A stretch of 64,000 nucleotides of DNA from Mucilaginibacter phyllosphaerae (GCF_004378255.1 NZ_SNQG01000008.1:124001-188000); one strand, 5' to 3'. Numbered from the stretch's first letter, positions 54,789 to 63,940 are shown. Numbers and translations: made by a program. The notes: generated by a model not told the origin, from the sequence alone.

Positions 54789-56401
54789 AAGCCTTTGCCC
54801 AACTATTTCTCTCTTTAGACGAGACTAACAAAACCAACGAAAAAGTTAAAATACTTAAGGAATATTTTAGCAATGTGCCCGATACCGATAAAATGCACAT
54901 GCTGGCCTTGTTTACGGGCAGGCGGCCAAAGCGGCCTATCAATTCTACCCTGATCCGTAACTGGGCCATCGAGGCATCCAATATCCCGGCATGGCTTTTT
55001 GAGGAAAGTTACCATGTGGTGGGTGATCTGGCCGAAACCATGTCCTTATTAATGCTCGAAAGCCCCGGCAACAGCAGTAAAACCCTGACTGAATGGATAG
55101 CGGAAATTAATGCCCAGGCCGCCCGTACCGAAGATGAACGTAAGCTTTGGCTGATAGATTCATGGGCGATGCTGGACAGGCAGGAGCGGTTTGTATTTAA
55201 TAAACTGCTTACGGGCAGTTTCCGTATAGGCGTTTCTAATAACCTGGTGGTAAAAGCTTTGGCCGATATTACCGGAATTGAAGCCCCGGCGCTTACCCAC
55301 CGTATTATGGGTAGTTGGATGCCGGAGGATTACACATATGAGCAACTCATCCAGGAGCAAAATGCGGCCGATAACATTTCGAGGCCTTATCCTTTCTTTT
55401 TGGCTTACCCTATTCAGGAAACATCCGAAAAACGTAAATCGGCAGAAGATGTAGGCAATGCATTGGGCGAAGCTGGCGAATGGCAGGCCGAATGGAAGTG
55501 GGACGGTATCCGCGCGCAAATGATCAAACGAGGCGGCCAGATCTTCATCTGGAGCCGTGGCGAAGACCTGGCTACCGAAAAATTCCCCGAGCTGCATCCC
55601 TTTTTGAATGCCCTGCCGGATGGCACCGTGCTGGATGGCGAGATATTGAGCTTTCAGAATAATTTACCCATGTCGTTCAGTGTGCTGCAAACGCGCATCG
55701 GGCGTAAAAATCTCTCCAAAAAAATCCTGACCGATAGCCCGGTGGCTACCATTGTTTATGATTGCCTGGAATATGCCGGCGAAGATATCCGCTATAAAAC
55801 CCAATCTGAACGGAGAGCGATATTGGAAAAGCTGCAGGCTGCAATAGAATTTCCGGAAGTTTTCCGCATCTCGTCATTAATAAAATTTGATTCCTGGGAA
55901 GAACTGGAAACTATCAGGGAGCAATCCCGCGCCATGATAGCAGAAGGCATTATGTTGAAACGTAAAAGTGCCACTTATCAGGTTGGCCGCCGCCGGGGTG
56001 ATTGGTGGAAGTGGAAGATTGACCCGCTATCTGTAGATGCCGTGATGATCTACGCGCAAAAAGGCCATGGCCGCCGTGCCGACCTGTACACCGATTATAC
56101 CTTTGCCGTTTGGGATGGCGATAAGCTGGTACCATTTGCCAAAGCATACAGCGGCCTTACCGATGCCGAGATCAACAAGGTGGATTATTTTATCAAACGC
56201 AACACCTTAGAAAAATTTGGTCCGGTACGCACCGTAAAACCCGAATTGGTTTTTGAAATAGGCTTTGAAGGAATTAATAAATCTACCCGCCATAAATCGG
56301 GCATAGCCCTGCGTTTCCCCCGGATACTTAGATGGCGCCACGATAAACCCAAAGAAGAAGCAGATACGCTGGAAAGTTTAAAAGATCTGTTGGGGGAGTA
56401 A
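54785..56401 (+). CDS. ATP-dependent DNA ligase
   Basis: A 538-residue bacterial LigB/LigC-type ATP-dependent ligase. The adenylation Lys is Lys238 in EWKWDGIRAQ (K-x-D-G); further nucleotidyltransferase motifs are WSRGEDLATEKFPE, LDGEILSF, EGIMLKRK and DWWKWK. An N-terminal DNA-binding helical domain (1-190) and a C-terminal OB fold complete the enzyme, a normal length for the exonuclease-linked group. It overlaps the exonuclease gene by 4 bp. The helicase and PdeM-type phosphoesterase genes that often follow in this repair cluster are not present downstream here. Confidence 0.94.
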   Translation: MKAFAQLFLSLDETNKTNEKVKILKEYFSNVPDTDKMHMLALFTGRRPKRPINSTLIRNWAIEASNIPAWLFEESYHVVGDLAETMSLLMLESPGNSSKTLTEWIAEINAQAARTEDERKLWLIDSWAMLDRQERFVFNKLLTGSFRIGVSNNLVVKALADITGIEAPALTHRIMGSWMPEDYTYEQLIQEQNAADNISRPYPFFLAYPIQETSEKRKSAEDVGNALGEAGEWQAEWKWDGIRAQMIKRGGQIFIWSRGEDLATEKFPELHPFLNALPDGTVLDGEILSFQNNLPMSFSVLQTRIGRKNLSKKILTDSPVATIVYDCLEYAGEDIRYKTQSERRAILEKLQAAIEFPEVFRISSLIKFDSWEELETIREQSRAMIAEGIMLKRKSATYQVGRRRGDWWKWKIDPLSVDAVMIYAQKGHGRRADLYTDYTFAVWDGDKLVPFAKAYSGLTDAEINKVDYFIKRNTLEKFGPVRTVKPELVFEIGFEGINKSTRHKSGIALRFPRILRWRHDKPKEEADTLESLKDLLGE

Positions 56402-56408
56402 TATCTTT

Positions 56409-56522
56409 GCTGTCGCGAGCTTTCAGCCCGTGATGGAGTATCGTTGCAGCATTTTGCTTGCGTAAGCTGAAAGCTTACCTTATGCCGTATCCCGAGTTAC
56501 GCTACGCTAAATTCGCGACAGC
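56409..56522. repeat. Palindromic GCTGTCGCG-ended repeat, tandem copy 1
   Basis: A 114-bp element with ends GCTGTCGCGAG / TTCGCGACAGC in inverted orientation and an internal hairpin (AAGCTGAAAGCTT region). It is followed 25 bp later by a second, similar copy. A third copy lies in opposite orientation at 40017-40138. Confidence 0.8.
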
Positions 56523-56547
56523 ATCATAAATTTCATCTTTGCTGTTC

Positions 56548-56660
56548 GCTGTCGCGGGCTTTCAGCCCGTGATGCAGCATGGCTGCAGCTTTCAGCTGCA
56601 ATAAGCAGAAAGCTTACCTTATGACGTATCTCAAGTTACGCTACGCTAACTCGCGACAGC
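56548..56660. repeat. Palindromic GCTGTCGCG-ended repeat, tandem copy 2
   Basis: A 113-bp element with ends GCTGTCGCGGG / CTCGCGACAGC. It contains CGGGCTTTCAGCCCG and GCAGCTTTCAGCTGC hairpins, and shares the block GAAAGCTTACCTTATG with copy 1. It lies between the convergent ligase and metal-regulator genes and may act as terminator for both. Confidence 0.8.
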
Positions 56661-56679
56661 AATGAAACATTCTTCAGGG

Positions 56680-57339
56680 TTAAGAATTGTCTATCAGCAA
56701 GCTCTCCCCAAACTTTTGCGAAACCGTTTTATGCTCGTTGCCATTAATACTGATCACTAATGAGCTATCGAACGGAATCTTTTCAATCAATTGAATTTTG
56801 GTGCCGATGTTGATATCCAGTTTTTGCAGGTATTGCAAAAACTGACTGGTGGTATCTTTCACCGCTACTACGCGGCAACTGCCCCCGGTTTTAACATCAG
56901 CCAGGGTGGTGGAGAAGCGTTTGGCCATTTTGCCGTTGGCTTTGGGTATTGGGTCGCCGTGCGGGTCGTACTCCGGGAATCCCAAAAATTTATCCAGCCT
57001 GTCGGCCAGCGAGGCATCTTTAATATGTTCCAGTTCTTCGGCAATATCATGGATCTCGTCCCAGTGATAGCCCAGTTTTTCTAACAAAAACACTTCCCAA
57101 AGGCGGTGGCGGCGCACAATAAGCGTAGCGTCTTTTTGCCCTTGTACGGTAAGTTCCACGCCTTTCTTTTTATCGTAGGCTATCAGTTGTTTATCGGTAA
57201 GCTTACGGATCATATCCACCACGGATGCCGGGTTGTTCCCTAAAGATTCGGCAATGGCCGTAGGGGTTATTTTTTGCCCCTTATCCTGCCAAAGGCGATA
57301 AATGCATTTAAGATAGTTCTCTTCTGATAGTGTGTGCAT
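56680..57339 (-). CDS. DtxR/MntR-family metal-dependent transcriptional repressor
   Basis: A 219-residue regulator. The N-terminal winged helix includes ENYLKCIYRLWQDKGQKITPTAIAESL and the recognition helix NPASVVDMIRKL; the dimerisation/metal domain includes RRHRLWEVFLLEKLG, EELEHI and FPEYDPHGDPIP with the metal ligands His/Glu expected in this family; a C-terminal FeoA-like SH3 domain follows (about 150-219). With bound Fe or Mn it represses metal import genes. It is divergent from a TonB-dependent receptor gene, its likely target, and a candidate operator lies between them. Confidence 0.93.
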   Translation of the reverse strand: MHTLSEENYLKCIYRLWQDKGQKITPTAIAESLGNNPASVVDMIRKLTDKQLIAYDKKKGVELTVQGQKDATLIVRRHRLWEVFLLEKLGYHWDEIHDIAEELEHIKDASLADRLDKFLGFPEYDPHGDPIPKANGKMAKRFSTTLADVKTGGSCRVVAVKDTTSQFLQYLQKLDINIGTKIQLIEKIPFDSSLVISINGNEHKTVSQKFGESLLIDNS

Positions 57340-57358
57340 ACTGTTTTATTGGGATACA

Positions 57359-57366
57359 CAAACATA
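57359..57366 (-). promoter_or_regulatory. -7 promoter element of the metal regulator gene
   Basis: On the minus strand TATGTTTG matches the TAnnTTTG -7 consensus, 20 bp before the regulator start codon. A matching TTG at -33 is not evident, so this half-site is less certain than the receptor promoter on the other strand. Confidence 0.5.
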
Positions 57367-57411
57367 AACAAAAAATTAAGGTTGTAAATAAAATTTGGTA
57401 AGGCTAATTTT

Positions 57412-57431
57412 ATTTAATTGGTTAATTAAAT
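57412..57431. promoter_or_regulatory. Candidate metal-repressor operator
   Basis: A perfect 8-bp inverted repeat ATTTAATT-GGTT-AATTAAAT (20 bp overall) overlaps the -33 element of the TonB receptor promoter in the divergent gap. Location and symmetry fit a DtxR/MntR-type repressor dimer site; the sequence is AT-rich and specific binding is an inference. Confidence 0.5.
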
Positions 57432-57447
57432 TATTTATATATGTTTG
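57418..57447 (+). promoter_or_regulatory. Promoter of the TonB-dependent receptor gene
   Basis: TTG at 57418-57420 and TATGTTTG at 57440-57447 with a 19-bp spacer, an excellent match to the Bacteroidota consensus. The expected transcript start is about 10 nt before the 57463 start codon. The -33 element is embedded in the candidate repressor operator. Confidence 0.75.
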
Positions 57448-57462
57448 TACAAATTTATCTCT

Positions 57463-59922
57463 ATGCGTCATCTGTTACTATTTGTTTTAATTATTTCAGC
57501 ACTAACAGCATCAGCCCAAAAAAGCTCTCTAAACGGAACGGTGACGGTTAATAATGCGCCGCTGGCCTATGCAACAGTGGCGCTTAACGGCACACAATAC
57601 GGCACCACTACAAATGATAAGGGTTATTATGAAATAAAGAATATTACCCCCGGCAATTACACGGCAGTATTTAGCAGTATGGGTTATTTTACAAACCGTA
57701 TCAGGGTAATTATTACCGGCGGCGTACCGGTAACGCAGAATGCCGAACTAAAGGAAGGCAGCTCGAAGCTGAACGAAGTAGTGGTTACGGGTGTATCCCG
57801 TGCTACAGAATTGCGCAGTAACCCGGTGCCTATAGTGATAATGGGTAAAAAAGAGATCGATCAGCATGTTAATAATAATATTATAGATGCCATTACAAAA
57901 GGTGTTCCCGGTGTTACGGCGGTTACAACAGGTCCAAATATTTCTAAACCCTTCATCAGAGGGCTGGGTTATAACCGGGTATTAACTTTGTATGATGGCA
58001 TAAGGCAGGAAGGACAGCAATGGGGTGATGAACACGGGATAGAGATAGATCAGTATGGTATCTCCCGTGCGGAAGTGATCAAAGGCCCGGCAAGTTTAAC
58101 TTATGGGTCTGATGCGCTGGCGGGAGTGATTAACCTGATCCCCTATATCCCCAATGGGCAGGATGGTAAGCTGAACGGCGATATAATTACCGATTATCAT
58201 ACCAATAACGGGCTAATAGGATCCTCACTCGGCTTATCTTACAAAAAAAACGACTGGAAATATGCCTTTAGGGCAACCGGTAAGGCAGCGCATAATTATC
58301 AGAACAAGGTAGATGGATACGTTTACAACTCGGCTTTCCAGGAATACATTTTATCCGGCATGGCCAGGGTAGATAAAAAATGGGGTTTTTCGCAGTTTGC
58401 GGCTACCACCTATAATAACAAACAGGAAATTCCGGACGGTAGCCGCGATTCGCTTACCCGCAAGTTTACCGTGCAGGTGGCCGAAGCCGCAAATGATGAT
58501 ATCAAAAACCGCCCCATTGCACCGCAGGATTGGCTAACATCATACGGGGTTACGCCGCTGCATCAGCACATTCAGCATTATCGCATCTATAATAAAACCG
58601 AAATTAAACTGGGCGAGGGCGTTTTTGCATCAGCGCTGGGCTGGCAGCAAAGCGTAAGGCGCGAGTATAACCACCCCACACAGCCCGATCAGGCAGGGTT
58701 ATACGTTACGCTGAATACCTTGAATTATGATTTTAGATACAGCCCGCAGGTGTTTAACGGCTGGGAAACCTCTTTTGGGGTGAATGGCATTGCCCAAACC
58801 AACCGCAGCAAAGCCGCTACCGATTTCCCGATACCCGATTATAATTTGTTTGATGTAGGCGGGTTTTTTTTTGTGAAAAAAAGTATCGGCAAGGCAGATA
58901 TTTCCGGCGGTATCCGTTACGATACGCGCCACATCAGCTGGGATGATTTTTATGTAGGCCCTAACCCTGCCAACGGCTTTGAGCAAAAGGTAACGGCAGC
59001 AGATGCCGGCGCTAAATTACAGTTCCCCAACTTTACGCATATTTATCATGGTATATCCGGTAGTTTGGGGCTTACTTATAATGTTAGCGACAGGGCATTG
59101 TTAAAAGCCAATATAGCGCGTGGTTACCGCGCACCAAACATTACCGAGATCGGCAGCAACGGCCTTGATCCGGGTGCGCATATTGTATATTTAGGTAACC
59201 GTAATTTCAGCCCCGAATTTAGCTTGCAGGAAGATCTGGGTTTTATAGCCTACCTAAAGGATGCCGATTTTATAGCAGAGTTTTTTAACAACCAGATAGA
59301 AAACTATATCTATCAATCGCGTTTAAACGATGCCAGCGGCAACCCGGTTATTGTGGTGCCGGGTAATACTACCTATCAGTACCAGCAATCAAAGGCGCGG
59401 TTATACGGTGCCGAATTTTCTTTTAATCTGCATCCGCGTAGCGTAAAATGGTTCGAGCTGAATAACAGTGCCGCCTATGTAGTGGGTATTAACCAGAACG
59501 AGGAGCTGATAAGGCAAAGCAATGGTGCCGCAAAGTACCTGCCCTTTATCCCGCCGCTGCATATCCGGTCGGAATTAAAATTGAAGCTGCAGGGTACTTA
59601 CGGCGTTTTTTCTAAAGTATATTTCCGGGCAGAAGCAGATGCCTATTCGGCACAAAATAAATACTATGCCCTGAATGATACCGAAACACCTACACCGGGC
59701 TACACACTCATTAACGCAGGCATTGGCAGCACACTGAAACACAGATCGGGCAAAACCATCTGCGAATTATTTTTACAGGCCGATAATTTGTTTGATGTGG
59801 CCTACCAGTCAAACCTTAATCGTTTAAAGTATTTTGAGTATTACAACGCATCGCCCAATGGCCGCAGCGGTATCTATAATATCGGCCGGAATCTGAGTGC
59901 AAAGATTATTGTACCATTTTAA
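57463..59922 (+). CDS. TonB-dependent receptor, probable metal or metallophore uptake
   Basis: An 819-residue outer-membrane receptor. The start at 57463 gives MRHLLLFVLIISALTASAQ, a clean signal peptide; an in-frame TTG 18 bp earlier lies in the promoter. A carboxypeptidase-D-like domain (about 25-95) precedes the plug (after LNEVVVTGVSRATELRSNP; IRGLGYNRVLTLYDGIRQEG; VEVIKGPASL-like AEVIKGPASLTYGSDAL) and a 22-strand barrel ending KIIVPF. The plug, with its H-G-I-E-I-D segment, resembles the ZnuD/heme-type receptors. Divergence from a DtxR-family repressor suggests iron, manganese or zinc. Confidence 0.9.
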   Translation: MRHLLLFVLIISALTASAQKSSLNGTVTVNNAPLAYATVALNGTQYGTTTNDKGYYEIKNITPGNYTAVFSSMGYFTNRIRVIITGGVPVTQNAELKEGSSKLNEVVVTGVSRATELRSNPVPIVIMGKKEIDQHVNNNIIDAITKGVPGVTAVTTGPNISKPFIRGLGYNRVLTLYDGIRQEGQQWGDEHGIEIDQYGISRAEVIKGPASLTYGSDALAGVINLIPYIPNGQDGKLNGDIITDYHTNNGLIGSSLGLSYKKNDWKYAFRATGKAAHNYQNKVDGYVYNSAFQEYILSGMARVDKKWGFSQFAATTYNNKQEIPDGSRDSLTRKFTVQVAEAANDDIKNRPIAPQDWLTSYGVTPLHQHIQHYRIYNKTEIKLGEGVFASALGWQQSVRREYNHPTQPDQAGLYVTLNTLNYDFRYSPQVFNGWETSFGVNGIAQTNRSKAATDFPIPDYNLFDVGGFFFVKKSIGKADISGGIRYDTRHISWDDFYVGPNPANGFEQKVTAADAGAKLQFPNFTHIYHGISGSLGLTYNVSDRALLKANIARGYRAPNITEIGSNGLDPGAHIVYLGNRNFSPEFSLQEDLGFIAYLKDADFIAEFFNNQIENYIYQSRLNDASGNPVIVVPGNTTYQYQQSKARLYGAEFSFNLHPRSVKWFELNNSAAYVVGINQNEELIRQSNGAAKYLPFIPPLHIRSELKLKLQGTYGVFSKVYFRAEADAYSAQNKYYALNDTETPTPGYTLINAGIGSTLKHRSGKTICELFLQADNLFDVAYQSNLNRLKYFEYYNASPNGRSGIYNIGRNLSAKIIVPF

Positions 59923-59925
59923 AAT

Positions 59926-59958
59926 AGGTTTAACAACTTTTAAAAAGTTGTTAAACCT
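59926..59958. terminator. Long hairpin after the TonB receptor gene
   Basis: A perfect 16-bp inverted repeat with a single-base centre (AGGTTTAACAACTTTT / AAAAGTTGTTAAACCT), 4 bp after the stop codon. No T-tract follows, so it may act through 3'-end protection or as a small dispersed palindrome. A second hairpin, GAGTGC-GCACTC, lies at 60004-60022. Confidence 0.6.
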
Positions 59959-60003
59959 TACCTGACAGATGGTTGAAAAATATCCGTTTGATTTCTCCCC
60001 AAA

Positions 60004-60022
60004 GAGTGCCAACTTCGCACTC
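60004..60022. repeat. Short GAGTGC/GCACTC palindrome upstream of tex
   Basis: GAGTGC-CAACTTC-GCACTC, a 6-bp stem and 7-nt loop, 32 bp upstream of the tex start. Function unknown; it could be a leader hairpin or a short dispersed repeat. Confidence 0.4.
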
Positions 60023-60053
60023 CCGATAATCGGTGTAATCAAAAAGGTAATCT

Positions 60054-62327
60054 GTGGAATCTATAAATCATCATATCAAAATAGCGCAGGAGCTTGCCGT
60101 TGGCAGCAAGCAGGTAAGCGCAGCCATTGCTTTGTTAGACGAGGGCGCAACCGTTCCGTTCATATCCCGTTACCGCAAGGAAGTTACCGGCAGTCTTGAC
60201 GAGGTACAGGTAGCCGCCATTCGCGACCGTGTACTGCAACTGCGCGATCTGGATAAGCGCCGTGAAGCCATCCTGAAATCGTTAACAGATCTGGGCAAGT
60301 TAACCACCGAACTGGAACAGCAGATCCAAGCCGCTGAGACCATGGTGCAGTTGGAGGATATTTACCTGCCTTATCGCCCCAAACGTAAAACCCGTGCCAC
60401 CGCAGCCCGCGAAAAAGGCTTGCAGCCACTGGCCGATTTTTTACTCGCCCAAAAAAGTATCGACCCGGAATTGGAAGCCGGTAAATTTATAGACGACGAA
60501 AAGGGTGTAAAGACGGTAGAGGAAGCGTTGGCCGGTGCCCGCGATATTATTGCCGAGCATATTAGCGAAAATGCCGAAACAAGGGCGAAAATGCGTCAAT
60601 TATTTACGGAAAAAGGCGTTTTTGAGTCGCGCGTTGCCCCCGGAAAAGAGGAGGAAGGCATCAAATACAAAGATTATTTTGAATGGACGGAGCCGGTAAA
60701 GTCGGCGCCATCACATCGTATCCTGGCCATGCGCCGCGGCGAAAAAGAAGAGATCCTTTACCTTGACATCAAACCCACAGAAGAGGACGCTATCGCCCTG
60801 TTAGAGCGTGAGTTTATTACTTCGCGCAATGCTGCAGCCACACAGGTTGGCCTGGCTATCGCCGATGGGTACAAGCGTTTGCTTAAACCATCAATGGAAA
60901 CAGAGATTCGCCTGTTAACCAAAAAAAAGGCTGATGATGAGGCAATTAGGGTATTTGCAGAGAACGCCCGCCAGCTATTATTAGGCGCCCCACTTGGCCA
61001 AAAACGCATGATGGCGATAGATCCGGGTTTCCGAACCGGCTGCAAATTGGTTTGTTTAGATGAGCAGGGCAAACTATTGGAGAACACAGCTATTTACCCG
61101 CATACCGGTGCAGGCCAGACTAAAGAAGCGGAGAAAACGGTTACGCATTTATTTGAGCGATACCATATAGAAGCCATTGCCATCGGTAATGGCACTGCCG
61201 GCCGCGAAACCGAACTGTTTATCCGTAACTTAAACCTGCAGGGCGTAGTAATAGTGATGGTTAACGAAAGCGGCGCATCTATTTATTCTGCATCTGATGT
61301 TGCCCGTGAGGAGTTTCCGGATAAGGATATAACTGTGAGAGGAGCCGTTTCTATTGGTCGCCGTTTAATGGATCCGTTAGCCGAGTTGGTCAAGATCGAC
61401 CCAAAATCTATCGGTGTTGGCCAGTACCAGCACGATGTTGACCAGAACAAACTGCAAACCTCACTGGATGATACGGTAATGAGCTGTGTAAATGCTGTAG
61501 GCGTAGAATTGAACACTGCATCTAAACAGATCCTGGCCTACGTATCCGGCCTTGGCCCGCAACTGGCGCAAAACATTGTGGAGTATCGCAATCAAAACGG
61601 CGCTTTTAAACGCCGCGACCAGCTTAAAAAGGTTGCCCGTTTGGGCGATAAGGCTTACGAGCAGGCAGCAGGTTTCCTGCGCATTCGTGGGGCGGAAAAT
61701 CCTTTGGATAGCAGTTCGGTACACCCGGAGCGTTATACGCTGGTTGAGCAAATGGCTAAAGACCTGAAATGCAGCGTGCAGGACCTGATGCGCGATAGCA
61801 ACCTGCGCAAATCTATATCGCTTCAAAAATATATATCTGATACGGTTGGCTTACCTACCCTGAATGATATTATGGCCGAGCTGGCCAAACCGGGCCGCGA
61901 CCCGCGCGAACAGTTCGAGGCATTTAGTTTTACTGAGGGTGTTAATGCCATTAATGATTTAAAAGTGGGTATGAAACTTCCCGGCATTGTAACCAACATC
62001 ACCAATTTTGGCGCCTTTGTAGATATCGGCGTTCATCAGGATGGCTTGGTGCACCTAAGCCAGATCACCAATCGTTTCATCAAAGACCCCAATGAGGTGC
62101 TTAAAGTACACCAAAAGGTAGAAGTTACAGTTACCGAGGTAGACGTAAATCGTAAACGCATCGCCCTGAGCATGAAGGAAAACGAAAAGCGCGAACCTGC
62201 CACACAAGTCAAACCACGCGAGCAAAGGCCGGTCCAAAAGCAATTTGCCCAAAAACCAAAACCCGAGCCCGAACCGGAAATGGATATGATGAGCAAACTG
62301 GCCGCGTTAAAGAATAAGTTTAAATAA
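60054..62327 (+). CDS. tex: Tex family RNA-binding transcription accessory protein
   Basis: A 757-residue Tex protein. The start is GTG at 60054, giving MESINHHIKIAQEL; the family core begins at once with VPFISRYRKEVTGSLDEVQ. Further parts are the YqgF-like RNase H fold (about 320-450: MMAIDPGFRTGCKLVCLD, AIGNGTAGRETE), the helix-hairpin-helix region (VSGLGPQLAQNIVEYR) and the C-terminal S1 domain (about 640-715: LPGIVTNITNFGAFVDIGVHQDGLVHLSQ). A Pro/Gln/Lys-rich tail follows. Tex acts at RNA polymerase and in rRNA processing or decay in various bacteria. Confidence 0.96.
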   Translation: MESINHHIKIAQELAVGSKQVSAAIALLDEGATVPFISRYRKEVTGSLDEVQVAAIRDRVLQLRDLDKRREAILKSLTDLGKLTTELEQQIQAAETMVQLEDIYLPYRPKRKTRATAAREKGLQPLADFLLAQKSIDPELEAGKFIDDEKGVKTVEEALAGARDIIAEHISENAETRAKMRQLFTEKGVFESRVAPGKEEEGIKYKDYFEWTEPVKSAPSHRILAMRRGEKEEILYLDIKPTEEDAIALLEREFITSRNAAATQVGLAIADGYKRLLKPSMETEIRLLTKKKADDEAIRVFAENARQLLLGAPLGQKRMMAIDPGFRTGCKLVCLDEQGKLLENTAIYPHTGAGQTKEAEKTVTHLFERYHIEAIAIGNGTAGRETELFIRNLNLQGVVIVMVNESGASIYSASDVAREEFPDKDITVRGAVSIGRRLMDPLAELVKIDPKSIGVGQYQHDVDQNKLQTSLDDTVMSCVNAVGVELNTASKQILAYVSGLGPQLAQNIVEYRNQNGAFKRRDQLKKVARLGDKAYEQAAGFLRIRGAENPLDSSSVHPERYTLVEQMAKDLKCSVQDLMRDSNLRKSISLQKYISDTVGLPTLNDIMAELAKPGRDPREQFEAFSFTEGVNAINDLKVGMKLPGIVTNITNFGAFVDIGVHQDGLVHLSQITNRFIKDPNEVLKVHQKVEVTVTEVDVNRKRIALSMKENEKREPATQVKPREQRPVQKQFAQKPKPEPEPEMDMMSKLAALKNKFK

Positions 62328-62350
62328 TATATTCAGATAAAATATTGCGT

Positions 62351-62374
62351 AAAGCCTCCTGTAAAGGGGGCTTT
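62351..62374. terminator. Terminator overlapping the convergent methyltransferase stop
   Basis: AAAGCCTCC / GGGGGCTTT hairpin 24 bp after the tex stop. Its right arm includes the last two bases of the stop codon (62373-62375) of the convergent methyltransferase gene, so one stem may serve both transcripts. Confidence 0.7.
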
Positions 62375-63764
62375 AATGTTGGCTCATGATCCTGATCTCT
62401 TTTGGGTAATAATTATTGATGCGATTGGGTAGTAGTTTAGCCCAGCCCAAAGGTAATCCTTCATAAGTCATCAAACTCCAGCCTTTGCCGGTAACCATAA
62501 TATCTATATTGTCGCGGCGCAGATATTGTATGGCTTGTTCTTTGGTCAATTCGGTAGTTAGCACCATATCTTTATTGATAACTAAACTTAACGCAAGTTC
62601 ATGATCGGGTATCAGGTCATTGCCTGCCAGTTTACCAATCCGTACGCCCGATTTTTTGATGTAAAGATGCCGGTGTAAAATATTTAGGCTTTCTTTATGC
62701 TCGCGGTTAATGGCTAACCAATCCTCGTTCACTTTAAAAAAGTAAAAATTATCCGCATTATTCAGATATTGTTTAACCAGGTCCATCTCTTTTGCTGGTA
62801 ATTTTTGCTGCCCGTTGTTTTTATAGTTAGATACGCCGCCGCTGCTTTCTTTTTTACGCAGGCAAGCCGCAAATAATCCCTCGCCTTTAACCTTGCCGGG
62901 ATAGAAGCGATACCCCCAGGCTTTTTTTATAGGCGATTCTGTTTCTACAATTCCCCACCCCATATCAATAGGTATGCGGATGCTCTCTAAACCAAACTCG
63001 TTACAAAGCCAATCCAGTATATCTTCATTTTCCTGATGCGAATAACTGCAGGTACTATATATAAGGTAGCCATCTTCTTTTAATGCAGGGTAAATATCAG
63101 CCAGTATGCGTTCCTGCCTTTGGTGGCACAGGTTAACATTGCCCTCGCTCCATTCATTCATGGCAGCCGGGTCTTTACGGAACATGCCCGAACCGGAGCA
63201 GGGGGCATCAACCAAAACCACATCAAAAAAACTATGAATACTGTTAAAATCTCTGGGATCGTTATTGGTTACAATAGTATTAGTAGTACCCCATCTGTTT
63301 AAGTTATCACTTAATATAGGTACACGTGTTTTGATGATCTCGTTTGCTACCAGCAGATCGCTGCTGTTTAAAGCCGAATTAAGCAGGGTGGTTTTACCGC
63401 CGGGCGCCGCGCAAAGGTCTAATACCTTAATAGCATCTTCTTTATCTGGGCGGATGGTATTTAAGATATGCCCGATAAACATGGATGATGCCTCTTGCAC
63501 GTAATATGCGCCGGCATGAAAAAGCGGGTCGAAAGTAAATGAGGGGCGTTCGTTTAAATAAAAACCTTCGTTACACCAGGGTATTTGCGAGTCGGTTTTG
63601 ATATCAGCCGGTTTAAAAGGGTTAATTCTGATAGATGTTGGGGTAGGCTGATGGATGTGTGCGTTAACAAAATCAGTATTATCGAAGCCTGGCTCTGTAT
63701 TTAAACCATCCAAAAAGTGCGGCGGAAAATTATAATTATCCATATCTGATTCAAATTTACGCAT
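62373..63764 (-). CDS. rRNA (cytosine-C5)-methyltransferase, RsmF/NOP2 family
   Basis: A 463-residue SAM-dependent RNA m5C methyltransferase. The SAM motif is LDLCAAPGGKTTLLNSA; the two catalytic cysteines lie in LVDAPCSGSGMFRKDP and IYSTCSYSHQENE. A C-terminal PUA-like domain (about 330-460) with KNNGQQKLPAKEMDLV onward matches the RsmF/YebU arrangement rather than RsmB, which has an NusB domain instead. The target is probably 16S rRNA. Met8 (63743) is an alternative start. Confidence 0.92.
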   Translation of the reverse strand: MRKFESDMDNYNFPPHFLDGLNTEPGFDNTDFVNAHIHQPTPTSIRINPFKPADIKTDSQIPWCNEGFYLNERPSFTFDPLFHAGAYYVQEASSMFIGHILNTIRPDKEDAIKVLDLCAAPGGKTTLLNSALNSSDLLVANEIIKTRVPILSDNLNRWGTTNTIVTNNDPRDFNSIHSFFDVVLVDAPCSGSGMFRKDPAAMNEWSEGNVNLCHQRQERILADIYPALKEDGYLIYSTCSYSHQENEDILDWLCNEFGLESIRIPIDMGWGIVETESPIKKAWGYRFYPGKVKGEGLFAACLRKKESSGGVSNYKNNGQQKLPAKEMDLVKQYLNNADNFYFFKVNEDWLAINREHKESLNILHRHLYIKKSGVRIGKLAGNDLIPDHELALSLVINKDMVLTTELTKEQAIQYLRRDNIDIMVTGKGWSLMTYEGLPLGWAKLLPNRINNYYPKEIRIMSQH

Positions 63765-63908
63765 TTTTAATGGGCTTAATTATACTACCTGATGCCGGTT
63801 ACAGGCGGCTAAGGGAGCGGATTAACAACCGGGCACATGTTTTTATTATGAATTTGATGTTAATTTACAGTTAGTTACAAAAATGGTTTAAATTTTTTAA
63901 AATACTTC

Positions 63909-63940
63909 TTGTAAGCATAGGTGTTTTCTACTTACATTTG
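63909..63940 (+). promoter_or_regulatory. Bacteroidota sigma-A promoter near the right edge
   Basis: TTG at 63909-63911 and TACATTTG at 63933-63940 with a 21-bp spacer match the TTG/TAnnTTTG consensus. It points out of the window to the right; the transcribed gene is not visible. The surrounding 236 bp after the methyltransferase gene contain no reading frame of note. Confidence 0.7.

Noticed and set aside
54785..56401. Non-homologous end-joining LigD system.
   Set aside because: No Ku gene, polymerase or phosphoesterase domain is present; the exonuclease partner identifies a different repair cluster.
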